Made by a program: the position numbers and the translations under genes | Source: Deinandra increscens subsp. villosa | Taxonomy: Eukaryota; Streptophyta; Magnoliopsida; Asterales; Asteraceae | NCBI GenBank assembly: GCA_039602395.1 | Contig: JBCNJP010000006.1 | Location: 68,390,509 to 68,454,508 of the forward strand | Reading direction: 5' to 3' | Length of the DNA stretch: 64,000 bases | Shown: positions 45,920 through 57,830 of the stretch, piece after piece | Layout: the number at the start of each line of letters is the position of its first letter | How positions within the stretch are numbered: position 1 is the stretch's first letter | Notes under the pieces: model-generated | Database searches by the model: none | What the model was told of the DNA's origin: nothing | Seen by the model: the letters and a program-made list of their open reading frames with translations, nothing else

Positions 45920-47168
45920 AGATCAATTAGTTTGGAAATAACTTTATATGTATTTAGTTGAGCATGCTCTAGGCTACATTATGTGTCTTCACTTCTCTAA
46001 CAAAAGGTAGTTTTATCAAGTTTAGAAAACAAAATCGGTGTGTTAAACATAGATGACTTCATAACAAATTATCAAGGTGTTACTTACTATAGGCTTGTGT
46101 TCAAGCAACTCAACAATAAGAATTTTTGTATTTATTTTCATAGGTGGAATCAAAAACTTGATGATAACAATAAAACAACCAAATTCAAACCGTAAGATCT
46201 ATAGACCATGAAAGATAAGAGAGAGCTAGACATACCTACCATGCAAATCAAGAGTAGATCTAAGAACTACAGAATAAACTCTGAGTAAAAAAATTCAGAC
46301 ATAGAAAACCAAATTGTACCTGGTAATCAAAAAATGAAAACAAAATCAGGAAAGTAATAGAAATAATGAACAAAGACAAAGACATAAAAATAAAACTTGA
46401 TGCTTAGATTGCTAAAGACAATCATCATAGCCTATTTCTTAAGTGTCATAGGTAGCTTAGATTCCAGTGACGGTTGCAATAAACACCATCTCACCACCAG
46501 ATCCATCATCGCAACGTTATAAAAGGAATGGTCAATCCCACAACTGAATAAATTATGAGCAATAACCGGATGAAATTAAACACTATGAACAGTGCGCTCA
46601 CTCACAAACAAACCAATTTGATTTGTATGATTTTTTAAGGGTCAAATCTAATTGAAGGTTGCGTTAATAAATGCCTCCTTGTAACCAGATAAAAATCATA
46701 TCCATATGTAAGGAACTGATTCTGATGAACAGTGCATATCATTAACAACTTAATCAATTGTTATTGTGATAAACATGGCTCAAATCAAGAATATGAACAA
46801 CTAAGAGCCAAACCAAATTCCAAACAGAAGAGGAGCAACAAAGGGTCGGCTCCGACACCGAAGACATCCGATTAGAACACATAGACAACATTTTCAGAAA
46901 CTTAGTTTCCCAAATTCAGCATCAACAATCAGATAGCCTTTAGAATTCCAGTAACAAATCATAAATCAGCCACATAAAGGCCATAGACATTGAAGGCAAC
47001 ATGGATCTAATATTCACCCAACAAATACATAAAAACCATCATCGAATGAAATAGAAAAGAAAATTAAGACACAATCATCGCCTTTAGGCTCATCAAAATG
47101 TTCATCATCATCGCCAAAAGGCTCCGATCATTAACTAGACCGACATGCGACTGCACTCAAGCGCCATG
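45920..47168. repeat. Tandem unit 2 right part, second copy
   Basis: Allele of 28451-29695. Confidence 0.85.
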
Positions 47169-47708
47169 TCATGGCCAAAAATATCAGGTCCGCAAAGAAT
47201 AAAACCCTAGCCAAAACCCTAAATCCGCCAGCGACACAACGCCACATGGCAGCCACCAAATCCCCTCTATTATCGAACCAGAACCAACAACGGCAAGACC
47301 GGTCACTCAAATAAATGATGTACTCATTGAAATCCTAAAATCGGAGGCAACACACCACCAAATAGTCGATATTATCCGAGCAGAAGCACAGACGGAAATG
47401 CCGATCTAAAGATCGATGAGCAACATAAGCTTTCAATCATAAAAGTGAGAGAAGACATGATATGGACAGGTGAGAGAAGAAAGAATGCAGGTATATTGTG
47501 AGGAACATATGGACATGATTAAACACCAATGGTCAAACGACTCAAATTAAACACTGATGAATAGTATCTTTATCTCAAAACATACTAGTTCATAATTGTA
47601 ATATATATAATTATATAAGGATGAGGTGTAGAAAGAAGAATCGCAAGTGCAATGAAAAATAGTAAAATCTTATAATTTTTCTTATATTTTTTAGATATGG
47701 ATAGAGAT

Positions 47709-48370
47709 TAAGGGTGACAATTCCTAACACGACACAAACACGACATGAGAAAATAGGTTTTGGGTCAGTCTATATGACACATTTTCTTAAACAAGTCAAC
47801 TCGTACCTGACCTGTAAATATGCGGGTCGACCTGTCAACTCGTTTTAAGAGTTTCTAAAATGTAAGTATATATATTATAGATTTAAAAAATATATTAATA
47901 TTTAAACATTTTTTCAACTTTTACCTCTATATATAAATTTCTAAAAGTCGTTTAATTTCCTCTTTCATCAATTTTTACTTTCAAAAACTATATTTAATTA
48001 GTTCTAAATACTTACTCTCAAATTTTTTTCTTATTTATTTCTTCTTATATCGAGTTAAAATATATAAACCTACTTTTATTAAATATTAATTATAATTAGC
48101 AAAGAGAGAAAGTAACAAAAAAAAATGACACAAATTATGAAAAAAAGGTTTTCATTTAAGGGTATTAATTGATTATTTATATTGTTATTAAGTTATTAGG
48201 TATTACTCATATTTATAAATATATATAAAACGGGTTGACCTAAAACACTACCCGAACACATCAAGAATTTAAGTGAGTCGACACAATATAACACAAATAG
48301 TTATAGGGTTGGTTTAGGGTTGAAGAAATGGACCCGCCAACCCGGTAATCCAATACGATTGACACCCCTA
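47709..48370. mobile_element. hAT-like element, second copy
   Basis: Allele of 30242-30904. Confidence 0.5.
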
Positions 48371-48743
48371 TTTTAGAAAGCTATGGTAAATACTTTTATC
48401 TCATCTTTATATTTTAAAAATAATCAATAAAAAGTCATTTTATCTCAATCTCATTCTTATCCTTATGGTTTGAGTGAAATGTAAAATGGTACTCCAAATT
48501 TGATAGAGTGTTATATTAATTTATATTTTTGTGAGTGCTTGAAAAATAAAAAGAAAAGAAAAAATACTGTTTAGTTAAATATAAGAAATTAGATGTGGGA
48601 CACTATTAAAATACAAGTGATAAATTTAGAAGAAAAAAAATTAGTTGAATTACAAAGAAAGGGATGTGAAATAAAATGTGATCTACACATAACATAAGCA
48701 ATTGTATTTAACAGTTAAATATTAAAAAAAAGTATAAAAATAG

Positions 48744-49191
48744 TTTTTTCTAACGACGATTTCATTAAAACGACATCTTGAAGCACGACGCTAAGGGGTC
48801 AAAAGGAGAAACAACTTACATTATAAAGAAGAAAAATTCCAATCCTCCCATTTTAGGTCCCACCACCCCCCCCCCCCCCCCTTTCCCTCTAACTTTGACC
48901 CAATGAAAGCTCAAGCTTTTGACGTTGCAAAATAACTCGAAGATGGATGGTTGCCGCTGCTCAAAACTATTTTCGTTGCGAGCTTTCCAAATAACCCAAA
49001 CGGATGTAAGAATAAATGAGTAGAAAACGGATTTCATCTTTCGATCGAAGTGGGGCTTCTCCACCCTATACACCAAATCCTTCAGATCAAAAGCAAAAAT
49101 TTGAGGAACCTTCACCAATTGGGAAACTAGAGCCCACACGGTAGAGGCATAAACATAGCTAGCGAAAAGGTGCGAAAAGCTAGCGAAAAAA
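48744..49191 (-). pseudogene. LINE 3' fragment, second copy
   Basis: Allele of 31279-31724. The shorter C run (48866-48881) shifts the C-terminal frame. Confidence 0.75.
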
Positions 49192-49430
49192 TAACTTAAT
49201 TGATGTTTTTGTTACATATTAATTATATAACGTTTTCAATTGCTGAGTTATACACATAAAGTTTACTGTGTCTGCCATCATGTCATAATACATTTTCCTC
49301 ATTTGTAGAAATGGGCGGTGGCCCATTAGTCATCACTTGAAAGACACGTGTTTAATTCATTGACCTATTTCTCTCTCTACAACTTTTCCTCACGATCTCA
49401 ATTACTTTCTCTCTCTCCGCCGATTCTTCT

Positions 49431-49464
<34 letters not shown>

Positions 49465-49475
49465 AACAACACACC

Positions 49476-49977
49476 CAGTGGCAGATCTAGGATATTTGGT
49501 CAGCAGGGACAAAAATTGACCAAAATCGGTTGAGTCAATCAAAATGGACAATATATGCCAACAACTTGGACCGATGAAAACATATCATATAATGACAGTC
49601 ATAAAAGTAAGGCATCCTAAACACGTATAGTAAGAAACCCAACTAAAATAATAGACCACTAAGAAAAATTTTGATTTGTCAAATTGCTAGTCTCGTCTAG
49701 TTGATGTTTGTTCCCTTGCCTTGCAGTTATTGGATCTCATAACAATATAAAACCAAACTTTTGATAACTTCAACCGTATAAAATTAAACTATGAGCTTGG
49801 AAACATGTTGTTAAGTCTAAAGAAATAACGAAGACGAACTTAACAATTATAGTAACATAATAAAATAAAATATAACGGTTGGGCTTTAAAGTGGACAATT
49901 AAAAACGAATTTAATTTTAAATCTACCTAATTATATGATCAACTTGACAAATATATTTTGATCAAATTAAAATAAAA

Positions 49978-50026
<49 letters not shown>

Positions 50027-50395
50027 CATTTTAGTTATCTTATAACAAAACACATTAATAGTAAGTAATGATTAATAAGAAATGACAACTTCAAGGCTTT
50101 TTTAAAATCAAATCAATCTAAAACTTGAATCATCTACCTGACTACCTCTAACACCGGAAATTTCTTCGGCGAGAGTGGTGGTGGACTCGATTTACATGTG
50201 GTCCACCGATACCTGTCCCAGCAAGGGTGGAGCTTTTAAGGGGTCAGATCGGGCCCCGACCCGGTCCGTTTTTTCGCTCTGTGGTGTAAATTTATACTCG
50301 TTCGGTCCGAAATTTTTTTTATATACTTAGTCCGGACCTATCCGCCTTTAGTCCAGCCTCATCCCCATTTAGGCTCAAGCTTCATCCCTACGGTT
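49476..50395. mobile_element. Possible hAT-like element(s), second copy
   Basis: Allele of 32011-32930. The TA microsatellite is longer here (49982-50023, against about 29 bp). Confidence 0.35.
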
Positions 50396-50764
50396 TCCTC
50401 ACCGGATTACAACAATAAGTCGGCTGGTGGTGGTGATCCGTCCAATGTTCAAACGCCAACAACGCCATGTTGACCTATAAGTTTAATTCCGTATTTCCCA
50501 TGTCGGTGAGTCGAGTGGACCCAATAGCAAGTCGGTTTTGGGTTATATAATTAAATATACAAGTTGGTGTATTTAGTAAATAATTAATAAATTAGAGTAA
50601 TTGTTATAGTCTAAAAAGGACACTTGGGGTTCCAAGTCATGTTTAGTCTATATATAGTGTAGCCAAGTTAGGGTTTATCCTTGGAACAACACATATCCTA
50701 ATATACGGTTTTGAATGAGTTCCCGTAAAAATTTAAATGTCTGATATCAATATCGATTTGATCT

Positions 50765-51676
50765 TTGAATTGGAACCCGAGAAAGGGTAAAGGCAAGGAT
50801 CGATCAGAAGTTCAACGCTATAGGTGTGATGAATTCATGCACTTCTCATCTGTGTGTCCTGAACGAAAGAAAAAGAATCAAGAATCACATCTAACGGAGG
50901 AAAATGAAGATAATCCGGCACTTTACATGGCTCCGGGTGACACCGAGACGGTTTTTGTCAAAGGAGGCAAAGTTGTGCCAAGTAAATACGAGACTGAATC
51001 GGATGAAGGAACTCATTGGTACCTCGACAATGGCGCATCGAACCACATCAAGGATAACTCTAGTAATTTTTCCAAATTAAATAAGTCGGCTAGCAGGAAA
51101 ATACAGTTTGGGGATGGGTCTTCGGTTGAATCAAAAGGTAAAGGTTCCATACTTTTGGAGGGAAAAACAGAGGAACAAATATTACTACCAAATGTCTATT
51201 TGAAACCGGACCTTCGGAGTAATATAATTAGTTTTGGTCAACTTGACAAAAGTGGGTGTGATATTCAGGTAAAAGGATGAGCTTTAACTTTGTATGATAC
51301 TAATAATAAATTGCTAATGAAAGTAAACCGGTCTAAAAATCGGTTATACAAAGTTCAACTCGAGGCATGTATACAAGTTTGTCTCCGAAACAAACTCGAG
51401 GAAAAAGCTTGGCTTTGGCATGCCCGGCTCGGGCATCCTAAATTTTGATGCCATGAAGAAGATGAGTTCAAAGGAGATTGTTACCGGATTACCATGCATT
51501 ACAGATATCAACCAATTATGCTATTCATGCCTAATTGGAAAGCAAGCACGCCAAAGTTTCCCGACAAAAGCACATATCCAGCCACTTCAATTTTGGAGTT
51601 AATACATAGGGATTTATGTGGCCCGATATCACCTCCACCACCGACAAAAAGCAACAGATGGTGGTTGTGGTGGTGA
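50765..51676 (+). pseudogene. Copia gag-pol fragment, second copy
   Basis: Allele of 33294-34205 with a handful of residue changes (for example MKDNSS to IKDNSS after the protease motif). Confidence 0.85.
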
Positions 51677-52463
51677 CGGACGACGACGACGGCTGCGACG
51701 ACAAAGCCCAAAGGAAATTGCAATGGTTAAGGTTTATGCCATATAACTAGAATTTCAGAGGCTTAAATCCTGCAAAATGATCGGTGCATTTTAGTAGGTT
51801 ATGAAAAAAAATAACAACGAGCTCATTTGGTGCGAATAAGTTCAAACGAGATGCAATTGATCGGCGGGTCAAAGCCTCAAACCGGTTTCACAGAAAGTTA
51901 AATTCCACATTATCAAGTGCATTATCCATTATGGATTACCCCTCACTTCTCCACTCAATGCCACATTAACAGTTGTCGGGCACATTGATCAGTTTTCTCT
52001 CTCTTACACTCCACTCTGTTCAACCACTCTTATAAACTACTCCTTTACTATAGGGTTAAAATTTTAAAATTTACGAAAAATAAAAATAATAATTAAAATT
52101 TTGGGGTAGGATGTAAATTGAAAGGGGAAGATTTCGCGTAGATCAATCGATGCGTAAAGGGTTTTTTTTGGCGTGAAGTTGTAGAGGGGACAATGTTCTA
52201 CGAGAACCACTCCGCGTAAAGATGTGAAGGCATGTCCACTAATCAGTGAGACAAGGTAAGATGTAGAGTAAAAACATGTCATGAATTGTTATTATTTTTG
52301 TCTGCGACTCTACCAAGCACAAGGAAACAAATGGAGCATAAGTGGACTGAATTGAATCAATTAATATCTCGAAATTGAGGTTGGGCCTTAGCCTAGTCAT
52401 TTGGATGGGCCGCGAGCTCGAATAATATAATAGGAAATAAAGACCATAAGATAAAAAATGTGT

Positions 52464-52508
52464 GGGGGGGGGGGGGGGGGGTGGTGGTGGTGGTGGTGGT
52501 GGTGGGTT
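52464..52508. repeat. G(18) run followed by (TGG)n, second copy
   Basis: Shorter allele of 34991-35038. Confidence 0.95.
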
Positions 52509-52609
52509 GTGTGTGTCTTAGGCATTTTAGCTTAGGTCTTGCGTTTTTTTAGGTCTGTTTGATATGAGCTATTGGAATGAATTAAGTAATGAAATAGATC
52601 ATTAAGGGG

Positions 52610-53285
52610 CCGTTTAGTTGTAAAACGTGTTTTCTAGTTTTCCATTTCTAGTTTTCTAGAAAATAAAATGAGTTTTCCATCTCTAGAAAACACATGAAAA
52701 TTTTTTAAAACGCGTTCAAATTTGAAATATGGAATTTTCATTTTCAAAATTAGAAAACTAGAAAACATGTTCAAATCAATTGTTTTCTATTTGTTTTCTA
52801 TCTCTACATTTCATTAGATTTCCTTACATATAACAAAATCATGTTCATTCGAGTATTCAACAACAGATTCTATCAACGAACGCAGTGGAGAAGAAGAAGG
52901 CGTTGATCGACATACCTTGACCAACAACGGAGAGCATCGACGGCGCGGTGAAGCAGAAGATCCGTCGACGACGCGGAGGAGCAGAAGATCCGTCGACGAT
53001 GCGGTGGAGCAGACGGCGACAGAGGTAACGGAGGAGAGGTCGAGCGGCTGTGCGTATAAACCCTAGAAATGAACGCCCCTTTTCTTTTGTATATATTTGG
53101 AAAACGAAAATAGAAATCAGAAAACAGTAAAAAAAGGTGTTTTCCATTTTTAGTTAAAATTTAGAAAACACTATTTTCTGTTTTCTTGGAAAACGTTTTC
53201 TAAAAAATACAATTTGAATGCGTTTTCTGTTTTCCTTGTTTTCTTAGAAAACGAAAATGGAATACCTTGTTTGGTTAGCATGTGA
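52610..53285. repeat. GTTTTCTAG-rich repeat, longer allele
   Basis: Allele of 35138-35670 with extra sequence at about 52740-52890. Confidence 0.45.
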
Positions 53286-54133
53286 TAATGAATTAAATTA
53301 TTATTCTGTATCGTTTTTAAATTACTAAAAACGAAGTAATGTAATACTATTTTAACAACACTCCATTCAAAATTAATGTATCCCCTTTTATATATATATA
53401 TTTTTAATTTCATTGAATTTTGTATTTTTAATTTTTTAATTGTTAAATTTTTTATTAAATTTAAAATATATATACTTTTAGGTTACTTTTTATTTTTTAT
53501 TTTTACTTTCTAGTTTTCTTTTATTTTTATATTTTTATGTTATTATTTATATTTTTTTCTTTATTATTATTTCTTTATTTATTTATTTTTATATATTTTA
53601 ACTTTTCATTCTTATTTTTTTTTCATAAAGTTTTAAGAAAAAGTCAAAATGAGTAAAAAAAGTCGGTGTATAACTTTTGATTGTTAGTGTCTAGTTTTTC
53701 TTCGTTTTAGTTTAGTTTTATACCCTTACTTTTTGGTTCGCATTAATGTCTTTATTAGGTATAAAGATGGAATATGCGATTTAGGTTAAACAAAATTTAA
53801 AAAAAAAAAAACTTTATAAAAAAGATAATATTTAATTAAATTGTAAAGATTGAGATTCTAGTGTAAATTCTCTAATATCGACATAAATTATAAATCTATA
53901 TTTGTTTGATATTTGTTTGATTGCGTGATTTATTCTTACTTAAATAGAGACATATATATCACAAAATTAGTATATCTTAATTAATAATTAGAAGATAAGG
54001 TTAAACACACAAAATGTATCTAACTAGATTTACGATCTACTTGTTGTCATAAAGATAATACGAGTATATAAACGATTACATTCTTGTAATGCAACATAAA
54101 AATCAAAAATACAAAAATACTCATAATGATATT

Positions 54134-54590
54134 TTTTTTGAACAGCAAGCATATTATTCCACGAAACCAAAACGAGAAAAACCGGGATTAGCAAGAAACT
54201 AACCCGGCCACCCGAACACCTTACATCATACACATATTACACCAATCAATTCGCTTCCTACCTCTATTATTACACCATAACTCACACCAACTTCTAATAT
54301 TACAAATCACTTTACCCACCGCCGGAGGTCTCCTTTGAACAACGACGTCGTTCCTCTCCCGCCAAATACTCCAACATGGTCGTGAACATCACCACATGAA
54401 TAAGATCGCGTCTCGCCAGATTGGTACCACCCGTCTCATGAAAACGAACAATGTCCTCTATCGAGAAGGCCACCAAAGGGGGAAGCTTTAACCAATTCAT
54501 AACCCATTACCAAATTATCGTCGAAAACATGTAACCGATGAATAAGTGGGTGACCGATTCATCCCCATCCTCACATAACCGACACGGGAA
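54134..54590 (-). mobile_element. 5'-truncated LINE, second copy
   Basis: Allele of 36520-36977. Here the target duplication is a perfect 15 bp, ACTCATAATGATATT, ending at 54133 and 54604. In the first copy a C-to-G change shortens the match to 13 bp. Confidence 0.88.
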
Positions 54591-54707
54591 CTCATAATGA
54601 TATTAAAATTAAAAAGACAAAACGGTTAAATGTTTTACTTTTGAAGAAAAAAAGGAGTGTAACCTACTAACCTCACATCCATTTAGGAAAAGTGGTGTAG
54701 TGGTAAC

Positions 54708-55083
54708 TGATGAGGATAGGTCAAGGCTGGACATGCAAATGGCTTAGCGGCTACATTTCCGATGATAAAGACCTCAAAGAGCAAGTGTCGTATAAAGGAC
54801 AAGTCGGAAGTGATGCAGTTGCGGATGGACAAGACGCAAGTGCATCCAACCAGCCTGTGCAGATGCGACTCTAGCAGCTCTATAAATAGTTCACTTATTC
54901 ATCAATGATGTAACTTTCAGTTCTGGAAAAACTACACATTCACTGTGTGTTTTTCCCCAATTGTACTCAAATATAGCAATTTCAATAAAACAATCAATTC
55001 ATCTATTATTCTCCATTACATAGCTTGTTTCTAGTTGAATTATAATTTCATATCTACATACGGTGTGATTTTGTGGTTCATCA
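54708..55083 (+). mobile_element. Complete solo LTR (Gypsy, 376 bp)
   Basis: It runs TGATGAGGATAG...GTTCATCA and is flanked by GTAAC (54703-54707) and ATAAC (55084-55088), a 5-bp duplication with one mismatch. The TATAAATAG box is at 54881. It is the same LTR family as the Gypsy element at 59700 and is inserted at the edge of the PIF/Harbinger-like element. Confidence 0.88.
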
Positions 55084-55129
55084 ATAACCCCCGTATAACC
55101 GCCTACCAATCATTGATTAATTATTCAGC

Positions 55130-56247
55130 TAATCATTTTTTATATATAATGTAACATTAATAAAATTAAAACCTTCTTCAAATAAAAATGAAACATTACA
55201 CATGAAAAAGAAAAAAACACCAACAATCTCAAGTTCGACATCCTCGTCGTTCTCGTTCAAATCAAATGCCCGAGCGTCGGACATATTAAGAGATTCGGGA
55301 GCGGCGGAAGACGCCGTTTTAGATTTCTTTTTTGGTCGTCTTGTCGTCTTTGTGAGGTCCGCTTGGTCCATCCACTTCGGGCCATCGTAAACGATTCTCC
55401 AAGCTTTCAAGTTGTTAAAAGCCGGCGCATTGGTTCGATACTCTGCTAATGCCGCTTGGATGATATCGGCGTCGTTTGCACCGCTCGGCCAACCATTTTT
55501 AATCCGACCGTAGATGTTGGAAAAAGCTTTCATCCTCTTGTTCATTTCGGTCCACTTCCCCGACAACGAGTCATTAGCTCGGTATGGCTCCTTTGTTAGC
55601 TCGTTAAAAAAATTTCGACGAATGCTCGCCCAAAATGTTGTAATGTCTTGATTATTAGGTATAAATAAATAAAAAAGTTAACATTTTTTATATACTCAAT
55701 TTAACAATAAATTATACAATTACATAAACTAAAAAAAGCGAATAAACATAACAAAAATAAAATATTTTACCGTGGATGGGAACCTCCGAAGTGTCGAGCC
55801 ATGCTCGAGCTAGCACCACCTCCTCCTCCTCGGTCCATTGTTGTACAATCTTTCACTGTCTCGGTTCCTCGTTTGTTTTCTTCTTGTAAGATTTTCGTCT
55901 TCTCACGAGTGGCGCTGCCTCCTCTTGCGTCTCCGGCACCTCCTCGGGTTCGTCGGGGGAAACCGGAACAGGTTCTTGTGAAGACGGGCGAGAAGGTGAG
56001 GTAGGAGATGGAGATGGAAATGGTTGATATGGTGAAAACCCTTGGGTTATTTGAAATCACTTGGTAATTTTGTTGCGAGTAAGAGGTGAAACCGAAGTTT
56101 TGAAAATGAGCAAAAGGTTGGAAGGGTTGTGGCAGGGGAGTCATACTCGCAACATACGCGAACAAACCATCGTCTCGCGGTTCTTGATCGTTCGATTTTG
56201 TTCGCCAAGGGTGTTAGAAACGTGGGTTTGATGAAGAACCGCCACGA
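55130..56247 (-). pseudogene. Myb/SANT-like PIF-Harbinger ORF1 pseudogene
   Basis: Two exons. Exon 1 (56247-55771) begins with FPRGGSSSNPRF, has a Pro/Ser-rich stretch and a SANT-like start, QWTEEEEVVLARAWLDTSEV. A 124-bp intron (55770-55647, GT...AG) joins in frame to exon 2 (ITTFWASIRR...NDSLSGKWTEMNKRM...NIYGRIKNGWPSG), ending in a Lys-rich and acidic tail. A TTG replaces the expected start ATG, TAA and TGA stops occur in exon 1, and there is a frameshift near 56040. This family is often annotated as glutathione S-transferase T3-like, a misnomer. It is known as a DNA-binding partner of Harbinger transposases. Confidence 0.75.
55647..55770 (-). other. Intron of the Myb/SANT-like pseudogene
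   Basis: The donor is CATCCACG|GTAAAATA and the acceptor ATAATCAAG|ACATT. Splicing restores the SANT domain frame. Confidence 0.65.
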
Positions 56248-56414
56248 GGAAACAATGTGATTGTTGATTAGAAGAGAGAATTTAAAAAAAATGTGGATGA
56301 GAAGAATGTTGTGTGTTTAAAAAAAGGGTAGAAAGTTAATATATATAGTGTCAAATAGTTAGTTAAAAAAATAAATAAATAAAGGATTCGACCGTTCATT
56401 GTAATGTTAAATCT

Positions 56415-56572
56415 TTATTTAAACTTTGGTGTGACAATAGAGGTAGAGATAGAATGGATTGGCAAAATATGTGTATGGTGTAAGGTGTTTCGGCTTCCGG
56501 TTTAGCGTCTCGCTGGATCGGTTTCGGGGTTTTTGGTGTTAATAAATTCGCTGCTGTTCAAAAAAAAAAAAA
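56415..56572 (+). mobile_element. LINE 3' tail
   Basis: About 160 bp ending GCTGTTC plus 14 A, homologous to the last part of the LINE at 36520-36977 in inverse orientation. Severe 5' truncation. Confidence 0.75.
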
Positions 56573-56666
56573 AACACTTACACGGCGCCATGAACATAGC
56601 GCCTTTGACTTCCAAACCTAACATGACGTCCTGGGAGGCGGTGCGGGGCGTTATATGGGGCGTTAT

Positions 56667-56946
56667 ATTATAAATTTTTGCCTATAACATCACATTACAG
56701 ATAGCCTTCCCAAGGATTTTCTTGAAAAATATTGAGAAAAATGATGAGATCATGACGAGAAAAGAAGTAATAAAGGAGGTATGCAAAATGCGAAGTGTCC
56801 CAAAAGAAAAGGTAAGGAAGAGGAGCTTGGAGGGGTGACAACAAATTATTAAAGTATTAAAGTAATTAATTTGTCTATTTCAAAATATCAAATTGTGCTT
56901 TTTCATGTTTTAAATAAATCAAACAAGATGGTGACCCGCCTGCACT
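56667..56946. other. No supported gene
   Basis: A short frame (FLKNIEKNDEIMTRKEVIKE...) at about 56715-56835 looks exon-like but I recognise no family. Confidence 0.3.
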
Positions 56947-57247
56947 TCGCGGCGGGCCACCCATTTCCCAAAACGTCGTGGCGAAAGTCGAAAACTCTAA
57001 AAGTGATTTAAAAGTTGACCACTTGCGCTTAAGTCTGAAAAAAAATACCACATGTACATGACACGCGGCCTAACACCCATTTTTTAAAACGCTGTGAGCA
57101 AAGTCAAAAACTCTAAAAATGGTCTGAAAGTTGACCTTCGCGCGTTGCGGCGAGTCACCTTTTAACGACGCTTCGCGGCGGACCACCCATTTTCCAAAAC
57201 ACTATGGTCAAAGTTGAAAACTCTAAAAGCGAATTAAAAGTTAACCA
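56947..57247. repeat. Degenerate tandem repeat, three units
   Basis: The unit begins with a CGCGGCGGACCACCCATTTT-like segment and contains AAAGTC.AAAACTCTAAAA and AAAAGTTGACCAC. Copies start near 56947, 57063 and 57172. Confidence 0.7.
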
Positions 57248-57697
57248 CGTGTCGTAAAAACATTGGCCTAACACGTAGCCACGTTTCGTCATACGTGACC
57301 TAACACATGACCACGTGTCGTAAAAGCATTGACCTACATATGACACGTGGACACGTGTCAGACCACGTAACCAATCTATTATTGATTGAACATGACACGT
57401 GTCATGTTATTAGTGGTGGAACATGACACGTGTCATGTTCCTATTAGTGTACATATGAATAGTAGAAAAAAGTTAACCACGTGTCGTAAAAACATTGGCC
57501 TAACACGTAGCCACGTATCGTCATACGTGACCTAACACATGACCACGTGTCGTAAAAGCATTGACCTACATATGACACGTGGACACGTGTCAGACCACGT
57601 AACCAATCTATTATTGATTGAACATGACACGTGTCATGCTATTGTGGTGGAACATGACACGTGTCATGTTCCTATTAGTGTACATATGAATAGTAGA
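57237..57697. repeat. Tandem duplication (232 bp) dense in CACGTG
   Basis: Unit 1 is 57237-57468 and unit 2 is 57469-57697, nearly identical with a 3-bp difference. Each contains six CACGTG cores, two of them inside the perfect palindrome CATGACACGTGTCATG. No gene starts nearby. Confidence 0.92.
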
Positions 57698-57830
57698 ATT
57701 TGTGTCTTGGACCATCATTCCTTTTTGTAAATATATATAATATAACGATGGGATCACAACTTTCAATATATGTATTTAACAAGTTACAATTTTTCACGCG
57801 TTGTAACAGGGAGCTGGGTATAGGGCTGTA

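Larger units (their letters stand above)
37879..54992 (+). repeat. Second copy of 20405-37378 (contig-end overlap)
   Basis: Collinear with 20405-37378 throughout. The offset is 17474 at the left end, 17467-17471 in the middle and 17614 after the ~140-bp length difference near 52740-52890. Differences are scattered substitutions, homopolymer and microsatellite lengths and a few small indels. The copies are coterminal with the gap on both sides. Confidence 0.97.
55084..56666 (-). mobile_element. PIF/Harbinger-like element, partial
   Basis: Terminal motifs match in inverted orientation: ATAACCCCCGTATAACCGCC at left and, inward from the right, ATAACGCCCCATATAACGCC. It carries a Myb/SANT-like gene on the minus strand but no DDE transposase was seen, so it is deleted. 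A Gypsy LTR has inserted at its left end and a LINE tail near its right end. Exact ends and the 3-bp duplication are uncertain. Confidence 0.55.

Noticed and set aside
37879..54992. Recent 17-kb biological segmental duplication
   Set aside because: Coterminal with the assembly gap on both sides; allelic overlap is simpler, though not excluded without reads.
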